Shown: piece after piece, positions 37,201-41,801 of the stretch
Numbering within the stretch: the stretch's first letter is position 1
Layout: every line of letters starts with the position of its first letter
Assembly: GCF_932526225.1 (NCBI RefSeq)
Contig: NC_064042.1
Location: 11,114,540-11,166,039, forward strand
Source: Nematostella vectensis
Lineage: Eukaryota > Cnidaria > Anthozoa > Actiniaria > Edwardsiidae
Length of the DNA: 51,500 nucleotides
Reading direction: 5' to 3'
Notes under the pieces: generated by a model
Seen by the model: only the letters and a program-made list of their open reading frames with translations
What the model was told of the DNA's origin: nothing
Database searches by the model: none
Translations under genes and position numbers: made by a program

Positions 37201-40200
37201 CGAGGTGGAAAGTCTGCAAGGCTGTCATCGGTGCATAGTAATCTGTTATATAAATTAAACAAAAATAAGAGATAACAGATTACTTACCTTGCTTCGAAAA
37301 CTGATAGTTCTGAATTTTAGACCACGAAAAATTATGAAATCCGTATCGAATGCGCCGGTGACAGCCTCGCGCTATAAGTTGTTTGCTTCGCTCCCGTGTT
37401 CAGCCGAGCGTACCTAATTGTCCAACGGCGCCGGTCAAGGATTCAAATCGCTGCTTACTCGTTTTAAGAAATGGCTAGCGGCCAGGGAAAATAATTTAGC
37501 TCGGATGTTTTGCCACATATCGAATGTAAGTGTACCCTGGCATAGGTCTGCGAGATAAAAATATTTCGTTTGTTGTATTTTCCTCGCGAATTTCGACGGT
37601 ATTTGAGTGCTACCGAAAATGGCGCCTCCAACCTTGTTTCTTTCCTTAGTAGGGGGAGAGAAGTCATATATTCCGTTACGAAAACCCCCAAAAACCGTAT
37701 CTTACACATAAATATGACAACAACAAGGCATGTTCTAAGTTTTAAGGCAATTTTATTGGCAATGTTTCACAAAACATTGCGACTTCAATCCACTCGTTTT
37801 ACCTCTAAGAATAACAGCCGATTCCAAGCTACGAACAAGGGTCGAAACCATTGCCTGGGCTACCTGTGATATAAATAACTTAAGCTTTGTATTTCTTGGC
37901 TATCGGTGGCGGCTAGTCATCTTATTGTTTTCTTCTTTTCGTTGTCAAAATTTTCCTCTTCAATCTCTACAGGATAATAAAGCTCCGATTCAGAGTGCTC
38001 GTCCTCTCCCATTATCAAGTTTAAGACCTGTTTGTTTCTTGTCATTTTTTTGGTGGCTTTGGTTTTTTGGTCGATTTTGTTTTGGAGAAATTCTTACAAT
38101 CGAACAAAACAACACAAAAAAGCTATGTCACGACTACCAATTAGCCAATCACAGCGCGTGTACTATCGTAACCATTTAATAATTATTTATCGTCATCATT
38201 ATAAAATCATAAATTAACAACAATATGATGATAAACGTCATGATTATGATCATATCGTCGTCACTCTTCGTCATCATTATCACCATCACTTCATCATCGC
38301 CATCAACATCACTTTCAGAGTCCTTTCTATAAGTACTCACCCCGATCAATCTCAAAACTATCAAGATGCTTTGCCGCTCTCCTGTACACAATATGAGGCG
38401 TGGCATGCGTGGGATGTCCCACTTGCGCGGCGAGGTGGCGGGGTATAGGGCGCACAAACAGAGGCTCGTCACGTGTTTGAATCATCCCGGTCTAGAGCAT
38501 TAAAAACATCTTCAGACTTGTAGAGGATGAGGATGAATACACAGGGTACCCCCTATTGAGCAGTCACTCTCGGGAGACAAGAGGTTACTTATAAATACTT
38601 TGTTTCTTATCGTAGATTCACAAGAAATTGAAAGGAATTTTTTTCTTACAGCAGAGGCCTTCGACAAATAACCTAAGTTATATCTTTAGCTTGATGCATG
38701 TTTTTCAACAAGGTTCACAGTAGGGGTAATGAAAAGCTACCAAAAACTTACCAGACCATCATTATAGCTAAGAGCGACGATTGATTTAGCATCTCCTTCG
38801 ATTTCGCCAATGTAGTGCTTAGTCCCCATGGGAAGCTCACTCCGTCGAACATGGCCGTTTTGGTATTCCTCCACCTTCAGACCTGGGGCGAGGAGCCGTT
38901 TGTTCTCTCGGAGTTTGAGGTGCATATTTTTCCCGAATGCCCGGATGTTGTAGCGCTTGTCGTGAATGTCAGTGCTGCGTCGGGATCGATGGTCGCTATG
39001 TAGATCGTAAGACAGGAATGTGCCGGCCGAGGTAGACTGGTATGGGTGAGTGACGTCATACTCGGGAACTATGGAATAAACAGAAATAATCATAACCCAT
39101 GATCAGATAGACGAAAATTGTGAGTCGAATTCCAGTTTTTGGTGTACTGTATTCATTGTTATGGTACGAAAATTTGGCAGAGTCGAATTCCAGTTTTTGG
39201 TGTATTGTATTCATTGTTCTGGTACGAAAATTTGGCAGAGTCGAATTCGAAAATTTGGCAGAGTCGAATTCCAGTTTTTGGTGTATTGTATTTATTGTTC
39301 TGGTACGAAAATTTTGGGGAGACGAATTCCAGTTTTTGGTGTATTGTATTCATTGTTCTGGTACGAGATCACGACAGTTTGGGCTTTTTGATTCTATCTG
39401 GTCTTAAATCCAGATACATATGTACATGAGATCCCCCAACCTCCCGGAAGATATCAAATATATGTGTTTATATGAAAAAAATACTACCATCTTTGTGTTG
39501 GTCCACCCCAAAGTATTTCTGAAGCTCTCTACTGGTCATGTGATGGTGAACCGTCTGAAAAGTAATATGTATTTTTAATTGTGATCAGACGGTTTTGTTT
39601 TACAGTCGAAGCTTTCGTTAGCTACTACTCTTGGGAACCGAAAACTTTGGTCGTTTACAGAGATGATCACTTACGAGAGCTTTTCTATGCTGCATTTGAA
39701 AGAGTAAAATTGAAAAAATATCATATTACTCAAAGCTTGTGAAATACTTGCCTGTGCATTCTTGGCGGCAGAGCCTAAAAAATGACAAACAGAGAAGAAA
39801 CAAAATATCAATAATAACATTCAAAAGGATTATTGAGGAAATTATAACAGGGACGTAAAAACTTTAGAGGATTTCCGAAGTTACGCATGCTCAGATCCAC
39901 TCGATATTATAAGCCGATCACAAAACGGGAAAACGGGAACCAAAAAAATATCTTAATCTTTCTGTCAAATAAAAGGGGACTACAAATTTAAGTACCCTTT
40001 TTTATATACATAGTATTAACAAATTGGCGGAGTGGTTCCTTTTTGAAACAACAGCCACAGGTATTTATTTTTCTAATTTCTTTTTTATTGTAGCATGTAA
40101 GTTCCTTGTTTTAATGCATTTATTCATCTGTAGGGGGTAGCGTATTTTTTGACGAAAAATGATTTTTAAAATTTAATCTTAACGCAAAATGCAATTACTT

Positions 40201-41801
40201 TTAACGCAAAATGTAATAAATGTTTAACGAGAAATGTAATAACTTTTCAACGCAAAATAATGTAATAACGCAAAGTTTAATAACATCAAATAATGACCGA
40301 TAGCTAAAAGCTGTACTAGGAAATTGGAAAAAACGGTAGCATTTAGTGATCAACTGTTGTATTAGTTCATCTCGAATCGACAGTTGGTCTTGGGCCCTCA
40401 CTTGGCTTTAGTTCTGTCAACAACCTCGGGATGGAGAAACCTGTCCAAATCATGTTCTATGAAGCTGCGCCACTGTGAGTTTTTTTTTGTATACTAGAAG
40501 CAATATATGCAAAGAAAAAGAAAATGCCAAATGCCAACTGCAGACGAGGCCGCTTAGACCGTATTGGTATTAATGTTGATATTATAACTCGAGATGTCAG
40601 AAAGGGTAGTGCGGGTTGAAATGCTTTTATTAAAAGAGGAACTTCTCAATTAAAAAAAATCTCAAACCAGAATATTGAAAAGGTCTTTTTGAGCACTCCC
40701 TAAATATCGGAAAACACACAAAAAAAGCCGTTAGGACCCCGTCCCACGACAAACCGATAAATCACTTTCTGCCATTTTTTTCTCGAAATCTCTGTATCCA
40801 GCCTTAAAACAACTACGATTTATTACAACCTCCCCACGAGGGTTATAAAATGCAGTCTTCAAAGAACCGATCATTAGATTTCAACTTGGGGGGTTAACAG
40901 ATTTTCTTATATCTTTTGTCGTTGCCAGTATTATTTTTTATAGTATTTTTTCCTCGATAGTCCGTTAAGCTTTTGCCAAGATTGGCTTCACTTTTTTAGC
41001 GTTTTGAAAGTTAGCTTTACGCTTACCAATACGGTCGACATGGCAACCTTGGCACAATGCTATAATTCACTTGTAGCAAGGCACTTTTTTCGAAAGGTTA
41101 AGAAAGAGTAAAACCCGAAATACCTCTTTTTCATCTCTAAATTGTGATCTCACTCATAAATGGTAAATGATTTATATTATTTAATTTTGATATTTTTATC
41201 ATTTTTAACATGACAAAATCAGAAAAAAATTCGTTTTTGATTAGAGAAACTTTGATTATGATAGGACTTAAGACTCAGCTTTTAATTGTTAAACAAACTT
41301 AATATATACTGCACACGATTAAAATTCCCGTTTATCTTCCTGGAACAGACAAAATAAGGTTCTTATCGTATATCTTGAGCAATTAATTATCCACAGATCA
41401 AATTTCTTGCTCCAAGTACGATTAAAAGAAGAAAAAAAACTTAATCTGAGTCAAGATTTCAACCTTTCACCAAGTAAAATACTACGTCAGTGTTTTATTA
41501 GTACCTAAAACCAGCAAAATGTGCGAAACAATACAGCAATACAAACCAAATAGGAAATAACATATCTCACATTCATAATTACCATGAAAAAAGTTCTGAC
41601 AAAGGGCCATAACTGGACAATGTGCAATAGAAAGTCAAATGCAAAAAAAAAAATTAATATGATATTCACTTCAAAAAGTAAACACGTTTTTGACTTTAAA
41701 ACATAATGCGTATATATTTAGTTAAATGTGTGGGACATCTTACCGAAGACGCCGATCGTAGTAGCTACGAGGACAAAGCAAGTGCACCGTAGCAGGATCA
41801 T
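6414..41801 (-). CDS. ADAMTS-like secreted zinc metalloproteinase, 28 coding exons
   Basis: Coding span of a spliced gene; each exon is listed separately. The 28 exons sum to 3504 nt, 1167 residues plus stop, with no frame conflict. Domains by residue: signal peptide 1-20; prodomain to about 225, ending in a Lys-Arg (224-225) that suits proprotein-convertase cleavage; catalytic domain to about 413 with HELGHGLGVGHD at 365-376 (three zinc His, Glu366 general base) and Met-turn NIMSG; disintegrin-like/Cys segment 414-505; central TSR about 514-570; Cys-rich domain to about 660; spacer to about 775; TSRs 2-4 to about 967; two tandem unnamed four-Cys domains about 970-1163. This order is diagnostic of the ADAMTS family (extracellular-matrix proteases); orthology to a numbered member cannot be decided by eye. 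No PLAC domain is seen. A non-coding first exon must lie upstream, because the start codon follows an acceptor by one base. Confidence 0.9.
6567..6626. repeat. 20-bp tandem repeat, three units
   Basis: Three copies of GGAGAACTCTAAATATTAGT in the last ADAMTS-like intron. Confidence 0.95.
6744..7042. mobile_element. 299-bp MITE with TA target duplication
   Basis: Terminal inverted repeats CCGTAAATGACCTAATAAAC... (6744) and its complement ending at 7042, each about 23 bp, flanked by TA on both sides. The interior repeats AACGCCCC motifs. Lies in the last ADAMTS-like intron. Confidence 0.85.
7422..7574 (-). CDS. ADAMTS-like exon 27: second four-Cys domain, C half
   Basis: Encodes [20 protein letters not shown], then [20 protein letters not shown] and FQMYRLGT. 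It continues exon 26 in frame and mirrors exon 25 ([13 protein letters not shown] against [19 protein letters not shown] against CWAGVG). Acceptor gttacgttttcag, donor GTATGT; phase 0. Confidence 0.85.
7801..7833. repeat. AAAG microsatellite
   Basis: Run of GAAA units followed by poly-A. Confidence 0.9.
8271..8422 (-). CDS. ADAMTS-like exon 26: second four-Cys domain, N half
   Basis: Reads [20 protein letters not shown], then [20 protein letters not shown] and [17 protein letters not shown]...RALP....N....I.W......QCA..A is a pattern I associate with cnidarian extracellular proteins, from memory and without a family name. Acceptor catatctcaacag, donor GTATAT; phase 1 to 0. Confidence 0.83.
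9197..9478 (-). CDS. ADAMTS-like exon 25: first copy of unnamed four-Cys domain
   Basis: One exon encodes a whole domain: ACFVTNSD near the start, [20 protein letters not shown] in the middle, GICYSD, and [18 protein letters not shown] at the end. I do not recognise it as a named family. It aligns with the domain built by exons 26 and 27 at four cysteines, the (Y)FxL/V strand and C[YW]AGVG. Phase 1 to 1, donor GTGGGT. A 155-bp inverted-repeat element sits 60 bp upstream of its acceptor. Confidence 0.85.
9539..9693. mobile_element. 155-bp inverted-repeat element (MITE)
   Basis: Arms of about 50 bp, starting TTGGAAGGCATATAATGTGA and ending with its complement TCACATTATGTGCTTTCCAA. It lies 60 bp upstream of the acceptor of exon 25. 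Flanks are tttaata and ttttata. Confidence 0.8.
10046..10205 (-). CDS. ADAMTS-like exon 24: fourth TSR
   Basis: Encodes [20 protein letters not shown] and on to [10 protein letters not shown]. The C..TC..G...R...C...... pattern of a TSR is complete with exon 23. Acceptor tttgtatttcag, donor GTAAGTA; phase 0 to 1. Confidence 0.88.
10475..10690 (-). pseudogene. LINE C-terminal fragment in an ADAMTS-like intron
   Basis: Minus frame [45 protein letters not shown], one stop, then [16 protein letters not shown]......F...LK is the C-terminal signature of CR1/jockey-type reverse transcriptases. Confidence 0.7.
11070..11292 (-). CDS. ADAMTS-like exon 23: third TSR, start of fourth
   Basis: Encodes [20 protein letters not shown], continuing to [10 protein letters not shown], then WVPLAWSE of TSR 4. 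The spacing from the CSKTCGRG core to the closing CN..PCP is normal apart from an extended loop ([13 protein letters not shown]). Acceptor tttggaacag, donor GTAAGT; phase 2 to 0. Confidence 0.9.
11430..11735 (-). mobile_element. tRNA-derived SINE, minus strand
   Basis: On the minus strand a tRNA-like head (GTGGCTCAGTAGACAGAGCG A-box region, GGCTCGATTCCCGG B box at 11596-11610) is followed by a body containing TTTTTCTCCAGGTTCTCCGG. A roughly 46-bp part with GTGGTGAGAGGCACAGGCGC is duplicated (near 11630 and 11670). It sits immediately beside the satellite array. Confidence 0.65.
11740..13292. repeat. 54-bp tandem satellite with 696-bp higher-order repeat, in intron 22
   Basis: About 28 units of roughly 54 bp, each containing CATTTTGGTCCATTTGGCT and GATTTATCATCGGGG. 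Variant units (including inserts with TCTACTTCTACTGTTC) recur in the same order 696 bp apart, for example at 11951 and 12647, so a block was duplicated. The period is a multiple of three with few stops, which keeps a 559-codon plus frame and several minus frames open; nothing suggests translation. The last degenerate unit runs into the donor of exon 22. Confidence 0.93.
13303..13429 (-). CDS. ADAMTS-like exon 22: second TSR
   Basis: Encodes [20 protein letters not shown], then [20 protein letters not shown] and PPE, a complete TSR second half. Phase 1 to 2, acceptor cattatttag. The donor GTAAGTACG is inside the last degenerate unit of a 54-bp satellite array that fills the next intron. Reading on into the intron in the gene's frame meets TAA at once. 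Confidence 0.85.
14280..14415 (-). CDS. ADAMTS-like exon 21: end of spacer, second TSR begins
   Basis: [20 protein letters not shown] closes the spacer and [15 protein letters not shown] opens TSR 2. The donor I chose (GTTGGC, phase 1) is weak, but it splits the CAG|G codon as TSR introns often do and joins exon 22 in frame. Confidence 0.8.
14750..14870 (+). repeat. Dispersed repeat family, partial copy
   Basis: Shares CAGCCCGTTTTTTTGCTGGC and GGTTGCTGGTAAAAAAATCG with the other copies. Confidence 0.6.
15024..15181 (-). CDS. ADAMTS-like exon 20: spacer, part 2
   Basis: Encodes [20 protein letters not shown], then [20 protein letters not shown] and [11 protein letters not shown]. This matches the family spacer (G.Y.LNG.W.....G....Y.......E.L...GPT.E.L...). 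Acceptor caatctcatcacag, donor GTATGA; phase 1 to 0. Confidence 0.88.
15562..15692 (+). repeat. GGAATCC-rich element, forward copy
   Basis: Begins ATCGCCCCATGTAAGGTAAT and continues with repeated AATCCGGAATCCA motifs. Confidence 0.8.
17100..18800. repeat. Three tandem diverged copies of a 0.4-0.8-kb segment in intron 19
   Basis: Each begins with a C run and ACCCAAA(C)CTGAGTTCTAT (about 17119, 17597, 18017) and carries TTGCTTATCAAAT/TTGCCTATCAAAT, TCCAAGGCCTAGTAATCAAA and ATAAGCATTTGCGATAAG. Confidence 0.75.
19640..19930 (+). mobile_element. tRNA-derived SINE, plus strand
   Basis: Head with A box TGGCCGAGTGTG (19647) and B box GGTTCGAATCC (19691-19701), then a body with GGATAAGGACACTAAACCGG and AGGTCCCGT, as in widespread tRNA-derived SINEs. 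The acceptor stem does not pair (GCACGGG against CTCAAAC), so it is not a functional tRNA. Confidence 0.7.
20093..20243. mobile_element. Inverted-repeat element (MITE-like)
   Basis: Starts ATTCCAGCTAAAAC and ends GTTATAGCTGGAAT; the interior has GCATGACGGTAGT, shared with 51086-51153. Confidence 0.55.
20664..20936. repeat. 20-bp tandem repeat, about 13 units
   Basis: Units of GATATAATGCATATTTTAGT and variants (ATCTTAGT, TTTGGTG). Confidence 0.9.
21066..21185 (-). repeat. GGAATCC-rich element, inverted copy
   Basis: Ends GGATTACCTTACATGGGGCG, the complement of the start of the copy at 15562. A small third fragment lies near 27342-27385. Confidence 0.8.
21306..21574. repeat. Direct duplication about 200 bp apart
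   Basis: AGATACAGATTATTTTTTAT, AGTTACTGCTTTGCGAATC and GCGCGTAAAAGACA recur at 21306-21370 and 21508-21574. Confidence 0.8.
21682..21756 (-). CDS. ADAMTS-like exon 19: spacer, part 1
   Basis: Encodes [20 protein letters not shown] and GYNVL. Family spacers begin ..I P.GA..I.V......N.LALR. Acceptor ccaaatgctgcag, donor GTGAGT; phase 1 to 1. It joins exon 20 across a 6.5-kb repeat-rich intron. Confidence 0.75.
22165..22590 (-). repeat. Dispersed repeat family copy 2
   Basis: Reverse-complement relative of 5740-6150 (AAAATACCCATTTTAAAAGT, CCAGCCAGCATTG, GCAGAACCATTCGGGGCGA). It ends just downstream of ADAMTS-like exon 18. Confidence 0.8.
22627..22750 (-). CDS. ADAMTS-like exon 18: end of Cys-rich domain
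   Basis: Encodes [20 protein letters not shown] and [10 protein letters not shown], the highly conserved VGCD..L.S....D.CGVC.G.G..C block, then enters the spacer ([10 protein letters not shown]). The start of a dispersed repeat (to about 22590) lies just past the donor GTGAGT. Phase 0 to 1. Confidence 0.92.
23235..23356 (-). CDS. ADAMTS-like exon 17: Cys-rich domain
   Basis: Encodes [20 protein letters not shown], then [20 protein letters not shown] and R. The family form is D.CKL.C......F......V.DGT.C......DVC..G.C. Donor GTACGT, phase 1 to 0. Confidence 0.9.
23688..23769 (-). CDS. ADAMTS-like exon 16: TSR/Cys-rich boundary
   Basis: Encodes [20 protein letters not shown] and YVEHYYS, matching the family form .CP.....FR..QC..FN. 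Acceptor ccattccattctag, donor GTAAGT; phase 0 to 1. Confidence 0.87.
23940..24006 (-). CDS. ADAMTS-like exon 15: end of first TSR
   Basis: Completes Glu and reads [20 protein letters not shown] and AE, matching the family form P.NGG..C.G.....R.CN.E. Donor GTAACT; phase 2 to 0. The 295-bp intron separating it from exon 14 is mostly a 47-bp tandem repeat. Confidence 0.85.
24041..24262. repeat. 47-bp tandem repeat filling the intron between exons 14 and 15
   Basis: About five units with TTAGATGGAAGATTGACAGC, GCGGTTCAATA and TCTGATTGGT. Confidence 0.88.
24302..24441 (-). CDS. ADAMTS-like exon 14: first TSR begins
   Basis: Reads [40 protein letters not shown] and RTCTNPE. The TSR core [20 protein letters not shown] is textbook, with the WS.W C-mannosylation-type motif and CSTTCGGG O-fucosylation-type motif. 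Donor GTAAGTA, phase 2 out. Confidence 0.93.
24814..24836 (+). repeat. 23-base poly-C run
   Basis: Uninterrupted C run in the intron between exons 13 and 14. Confidence 0.95.
25085..25330. repeat. ATC/CAT microsatellite region
   Basis: Dense CATCATCAT runs, purest at 25173-25206. Confidence 0.9.
25352..25447 (-). CDS. ADAMTS-like exon 13: disintegrin-like/Cys segment
   Basis: 32 codons starting [18 protein letters not shown] and ending DGTRCGPRH. The pattern C..L.C......C.......DGT.CG..(W)C is the standard segment before the first TSR. Phase 0 to 0, acceptor ttttttgctcag, donor GTAAGA. Confidence 0.88.
25658..25808 (-). CDS. ADAMTS-like exon 12: disintegrin-like segment
   Basis: Joins exon 11 to read [13 protein letters not shown], then [20 protein letters not shown] and WHCPQKI. 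The family form is FL..G.G.CL.D...LPG..Y....QC...F. Acceptor tttcattttag, donor GTAAGT; phase 2 to 0. Confidence 0.88.
26431..26562 (-). CDS. ADAMTS-like exon 11: second half of zinc motif, Met-turn
   Basis: After the intron the frame resumes with [11 protein letters not shown], completing HELGHGLGVGHD, then NIMSG (Met-turn) and [15 protein letters not shown] (family form: .WS.CS...I..FL). The spliced glycine codon is GG|T. Acceptor attttcccccag, donor GTAAAA, phase 2 out. Confidence 0.92.
26588..26720. repeat. GAT microsatellite region
   Basis: GATGATGAT and derivatives directly upstream of exon 11's acceptor. Confidence 0.85.
27119..27196 (+). repeat. Inverted repeat flanking the LINE nest, left arm
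   Basis: About 78 bp beginning gattgacaaaacgttgtcgc and containing cgcgacaaccca and gcatgggt; it is the diverged reverse complement of 34402-34479. Confidence 0.75.
27197..27248. repeat. 19-bp-arm hairpin at the 3' end of the minus-strand LINE
   Basis: Arms catatattagccaccgcat (27197-27215) and its exact complement (27230-27248) around a 14-base loop. Confidence 0.85.
27480..28968 (-). pseudogene. Minus-strand LINE: reverse transcriptase part, broken
   Basis: Reading down from 28968: [20 protein letters not shown] and [14 protein letters not shown] (fingers), disrupted middle, [20 protein letters not shown] (catalytic FADD, about 28430), [20 protein letters not shown], then the C-terminal [20 protein letters not shown] near 27585-27530. 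Several frameshifts and deletions separate the blocks, so no enzyme is encoded. Confidence 0.88.
27598..27712. mobile_element. 115-bp MITE inserted in the minus-strand LINE ORF
   Basis: A near-complete hairpin: arms CCAGAGCCT...TCTCTCTATT.AGTGGCCAGCGAGGT and its complement, about 45 bp each. It is flanked by tgtttaccg at 27589-27597 and 27713-27721 (9-bp duplication). It lies between codons that are contiguous in this LINE family (..GKH and GKQTLEYF). The duplication length suggests hAT-like mobilisation. Confidence 0.85.
28969..28978. repeat. Target-site duplication, left copy (AATCCCGCGG)
   Basis: Identical to 32982-32991 and directly flanks the plus-strand LINE. Confidence 0.9.
28979..32981 (+). 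mobile_element. Full-length non-LTR retrotransposon (LINE), endonuclease plus reverse transcriptase
   Basis: A 4.0-kb insertion bounded by the direct repeat AATCCCGCGG on both sides. It has about 650 bp of 5' UTR, one long ORF, and a 58-bp 3' end without poly(A) that includes a small ACTCG/CGAGT stem-loop and ends tgacgaacaac. Removing it restores the reading frame of the minus-strand LINE it interrupts. The clade is not decidable by eye; RTE-like or a related group is my guess. Confidence 0.92.
29627..32923 (+). CDS. LINE ORF: apurinic-type endonuclease / reverse transcriptase / Zn finger
   Basis: The frame is open from the codon after TAG at 29624-29626 to the TAG at 32921-32923. The first ATG is only at 30044, inside the endonuclease: the upstream part already reads [12 protein letters not shown] and [12 protein letters not shown], so the true start is non-AUG, upstream or lost. 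Endonuclease motifs follow ([26 protein letters not shown]), then reverse transcriptase motifs ([39 protein letters not shown] with the catalytic Asp pair) and a C-terminal C2H2 finger ([20 protein letters not shown] plus H). No frameshift or internal stop is visible, so the copy looks young. Confidence 0.93.
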   Translation, partial: KRCSKHSLFHNTPGQHTAVGGFPFCGRNNKKILKKTLKLTLASWNVRSLLDSSTSKSRRPERRTALVARELARYNVDIAALSETRFPDKGQLSEIGGGYTFFWSGRSSEERRESGVGFAIKDHLIRKLDSIPEGINDRLMKFKLPLGRGRSATLISAYAPTMTNPEDAKEKFYEELDALISTIPQSEKLLLLGDFNARVGQDHQAWEGVIGHHGVGKCNSNGLLLLRMCATHGLAITNTMFRLPTRKKTSWMHPRSKHWHLIDYVIVRAKDIRDVCVTKAMCGADCWTDHRLIISKTNLHIQPKRRPQGQTVVKKLNVNKLKLPSIQEKLVERLENQLTEDIGNDWNSLKTTIHSAALEVLGSVTRNHQDWFDENDAKITALLEEKRQLFRAHQNDPNSVSKKDAYVSKRRQVQLKLRDIQDTWLSDKADEIQGFADRHDTKRFYDSLRCIFGPPTPGSFPLLSADGATLITDKNMIVERWAEHFNGVLNRPSSINDEAIQRLPQVDINPDLDITPSEDEVVKAIKQMSTGKAPGSDAIPAEVFKSGGPSLLHKLTVLFQSLWESETLPQDFKDATIVHIYKRKGNKRSCDNHRGISLLSIAAKIFARLLLNRLLKHLEQGHLPESQCGFRAGRGTVDMIFAARQIQEKSVEQNQDLYTTFVDLTKAFDTVSREGLWKIMAKFGCPERFIKIVRQFHDGMMARVLDDGNTSAPFQVSNGVKQGCVLAPTLFSLMFSAMLTDAFRETPLGIPIRYRCDGKLFNLRRLKAVTRVKETVIRDLLFADDCALNAVNEHDMQQEMDAFSSACDNFGLTISIKKTEVMYQPAPGKPYQEPNITVKGQRLQDVENFTYLGSTLSRNANIDAEINNRIAKASSAFGRLRKSVWERRGISQCTKIKVYRAVVLTTLLYGCETWTIYRRHEKLLQQFHLRCLRNILNIRWQDRITNTEVLERANLPSVITTMRKAQTRWAGHVCRMSDSRIPKQLLYGELSRGSRKVGGQRKRYKDCIKSHLKDFNIDVSTWETAASDRPIWRNLIHKGAIHSENKRSNAAKNKRQKRKARADQPTNMTPSYWCPTCGRGFLARIGLISHLRIHPSAP
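32982..32991. repeat. Target-site duplication, right copy (AATCCCGCGG)
   Basis: Second copy of the 10-bp duplication created when the plus-strand LINE inserted into the minus-strand LINE. Confidence 0.9.
33183..34210 (-). pseudogene. Minus-strand LINE: endonuclease part, frameshifted
   Basis: Recognisable stretches are [11 protein letters not shown] and PDIIAETKI near 34200-34130, [20 protein letters not shown] and [11 protein letters not shown] (about 34020-33845), a frameshift near 33850, then [20 protein letters not shown] and ISDHLPVFC. These are the endonuclease motifs (N, E, GDxN, SDH) of jockey/CR1-type LINEs. The linker [16 protein letters not shown] lies at 33183-33392. Confidence 0.85.
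34402..34479 (-). repeat. Inverted repeat flanking the LINE nest, right arm
   Basis: Diverged reverse complement of 27119-27196 (shared core ACCCATGCTTA...GGGTTGTCGCG). With its partner it brackets the whole transposon nest; probably an older foldback element into which the LINE inserted. Confidence 0.75.
34547..34652 (-). CDS. ADAMTS-like exon 10: first half of zinc-binding motif
   Basis: Encodes [35 protein letters not shown] and two bases of the next glycine. GLAQ..AIC...[17 protein letters not shown] matches the family block LG.A...GMC....S......GL..AFTIAHELGH. It holds the catalytic Glu and two zinc His. The motif is cut here by an 8-kb intron; donor GTAAGA. Confidence 0.92.
35064..35080 (-). 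CDS. ADAMTS-like exon 9: 17-nt microexon
   Basis: Seventeen nucleotides between a tttaaacag acceptor and a GTAAGTG donor. They contribute one base, five codons (GSDPG) and one base. Exon 8 ends in phase 2 and exon 10 starts with two bases of a codon, so an exon of length 3n+2 is required between them; this is the only one I found. The spliced reading is [18 protein letters not shown]. Confidence 0.75.
35432..35562 (-). CDS. ADAMTS-like exon 8: catalytic domain
   Basis: Encodes [40 protein letters not shown] and [19 protein letters not shown] corresponds to the family block W...QN..D...PNHYDHAVLLTR. The usual RQDLC cysteine after it is absent. Phase 0 in, phase 2 out, donor GTAAGT. Confidence 0.88.
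35895..35966 (-). CDS. ADAMTS-like exon 7: catalytic domain
   Basis: 24 codons: [20 protein letters not shown] and RLMF. This matches the family block N.LY.D.SIG..I.I.V.RL.. closely. Clean acceptor (tttattctag) and donor GTAAGA, phase 0 to 0. Confidence 0.88.
36418..36584 (-). CDS. ADAMTS-like exon 6: maturation site and start of catalytic domain
   Basis: The exon encodes [20 protein letters not shown], then [20 protein letters not shown] (first catalytic beta strand; family form IE.LVVAD) and YLLQMANV. Cleavage after Lys-Arg 224-225 would free a roughly 940-residue mature protein; a four-residue furin consensus is not strict here. Acceptor after a TTTGTCCCAG tract, donor GTAAGTA; phase 1 to 0. 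Confidence 0.88.
36644..36830. repeat. CCGTCA hexanucleotide microsatellite
   Basis: About 15 uninterrupted CCGTCA units, shifting to CCATCA and CTGTCA at the right, about 60 bp upstream of exon 6. It keeps several spurious frames open. Confidence 0.93.
38341..38491 (-). CDS. ADAMTS-like exon 5: end of prodomain
   Basis: Reads [20 protein letters not shown] and on to [15 protein letters not shown]. It continues exon 4 exactly (GL|TGMI) and carries the family signature EPL...P...HPHIVYRR. The longest raw frame here is a different, meaningless frame. Donor GTGAGT, phase 1 out. Confidence 0.9.
38752..39068 (-). CDS. ADAMTS-like exon 4: prodomain core
   Basis: Encodes residues 50-155, starting [11 protein letters not shown] and ending ALSYNDGL. 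It holds the M12B propeptide pattern: [20 protein letters not shown] (beta strand plus conserved leader), HYIGEIEGD and [11 protein letters not shown] (family form: S.VALSTC.GL.G). Acceptor ttattccatag and donor GTAAGT are both strong; phase 1 in, 0 out. A 58-bp tandem repeat (39124-39368) begins about 55 bp upstream of the acceptor. Confidence 0.9.
39124..39368. repeat. 58-bp tandem repeat beside exon 4
   Basis: Four units plus a 20-bp partial, each GTCGAATTCCAGTTTTTGGT followed by GTATTGTATTCATTGTTCTG and GTACGAAAATTTGGCAGA. Confidence 0.92.
39488..39554 (-). CDS. ADAMTS-like exon 3: N-terminal prodomain
   Basis: Acceptor ttacttttcag, then [20 protein letters not shown] and KD, donor GTAGTA; phase 0 in, phase 1 out. 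The SRELQKYFG sequence is the usual opening of a reprolysin prodomain helix. Confidence 0.75.
39752..39774 (-). CDS. ADAMTS-like exon 2: 23-nt microexon
   Basis: A T-rich acceptor precedes a 23-nt exon that completes Gly20 and encodes SAAKNAQ. The donor reads CAG then GCAAGT, a strong match to the minor GC-AG class. It enters at phase 1 and leaves at phase 0, as exons 1 and 3 require. Its shortness makes it the least certain exon on sequence alone. Confidence 0.6.
39775..41743 (-). other. ADAMTS-like intron 1, nothing recognised
   Basis: AT-rich intron of about 2 kb. A cluster of AACGCAAAATG-type motifs occurs at 40190-40270. No exon or transposon with clear ends was found. Confidence 0.6.
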
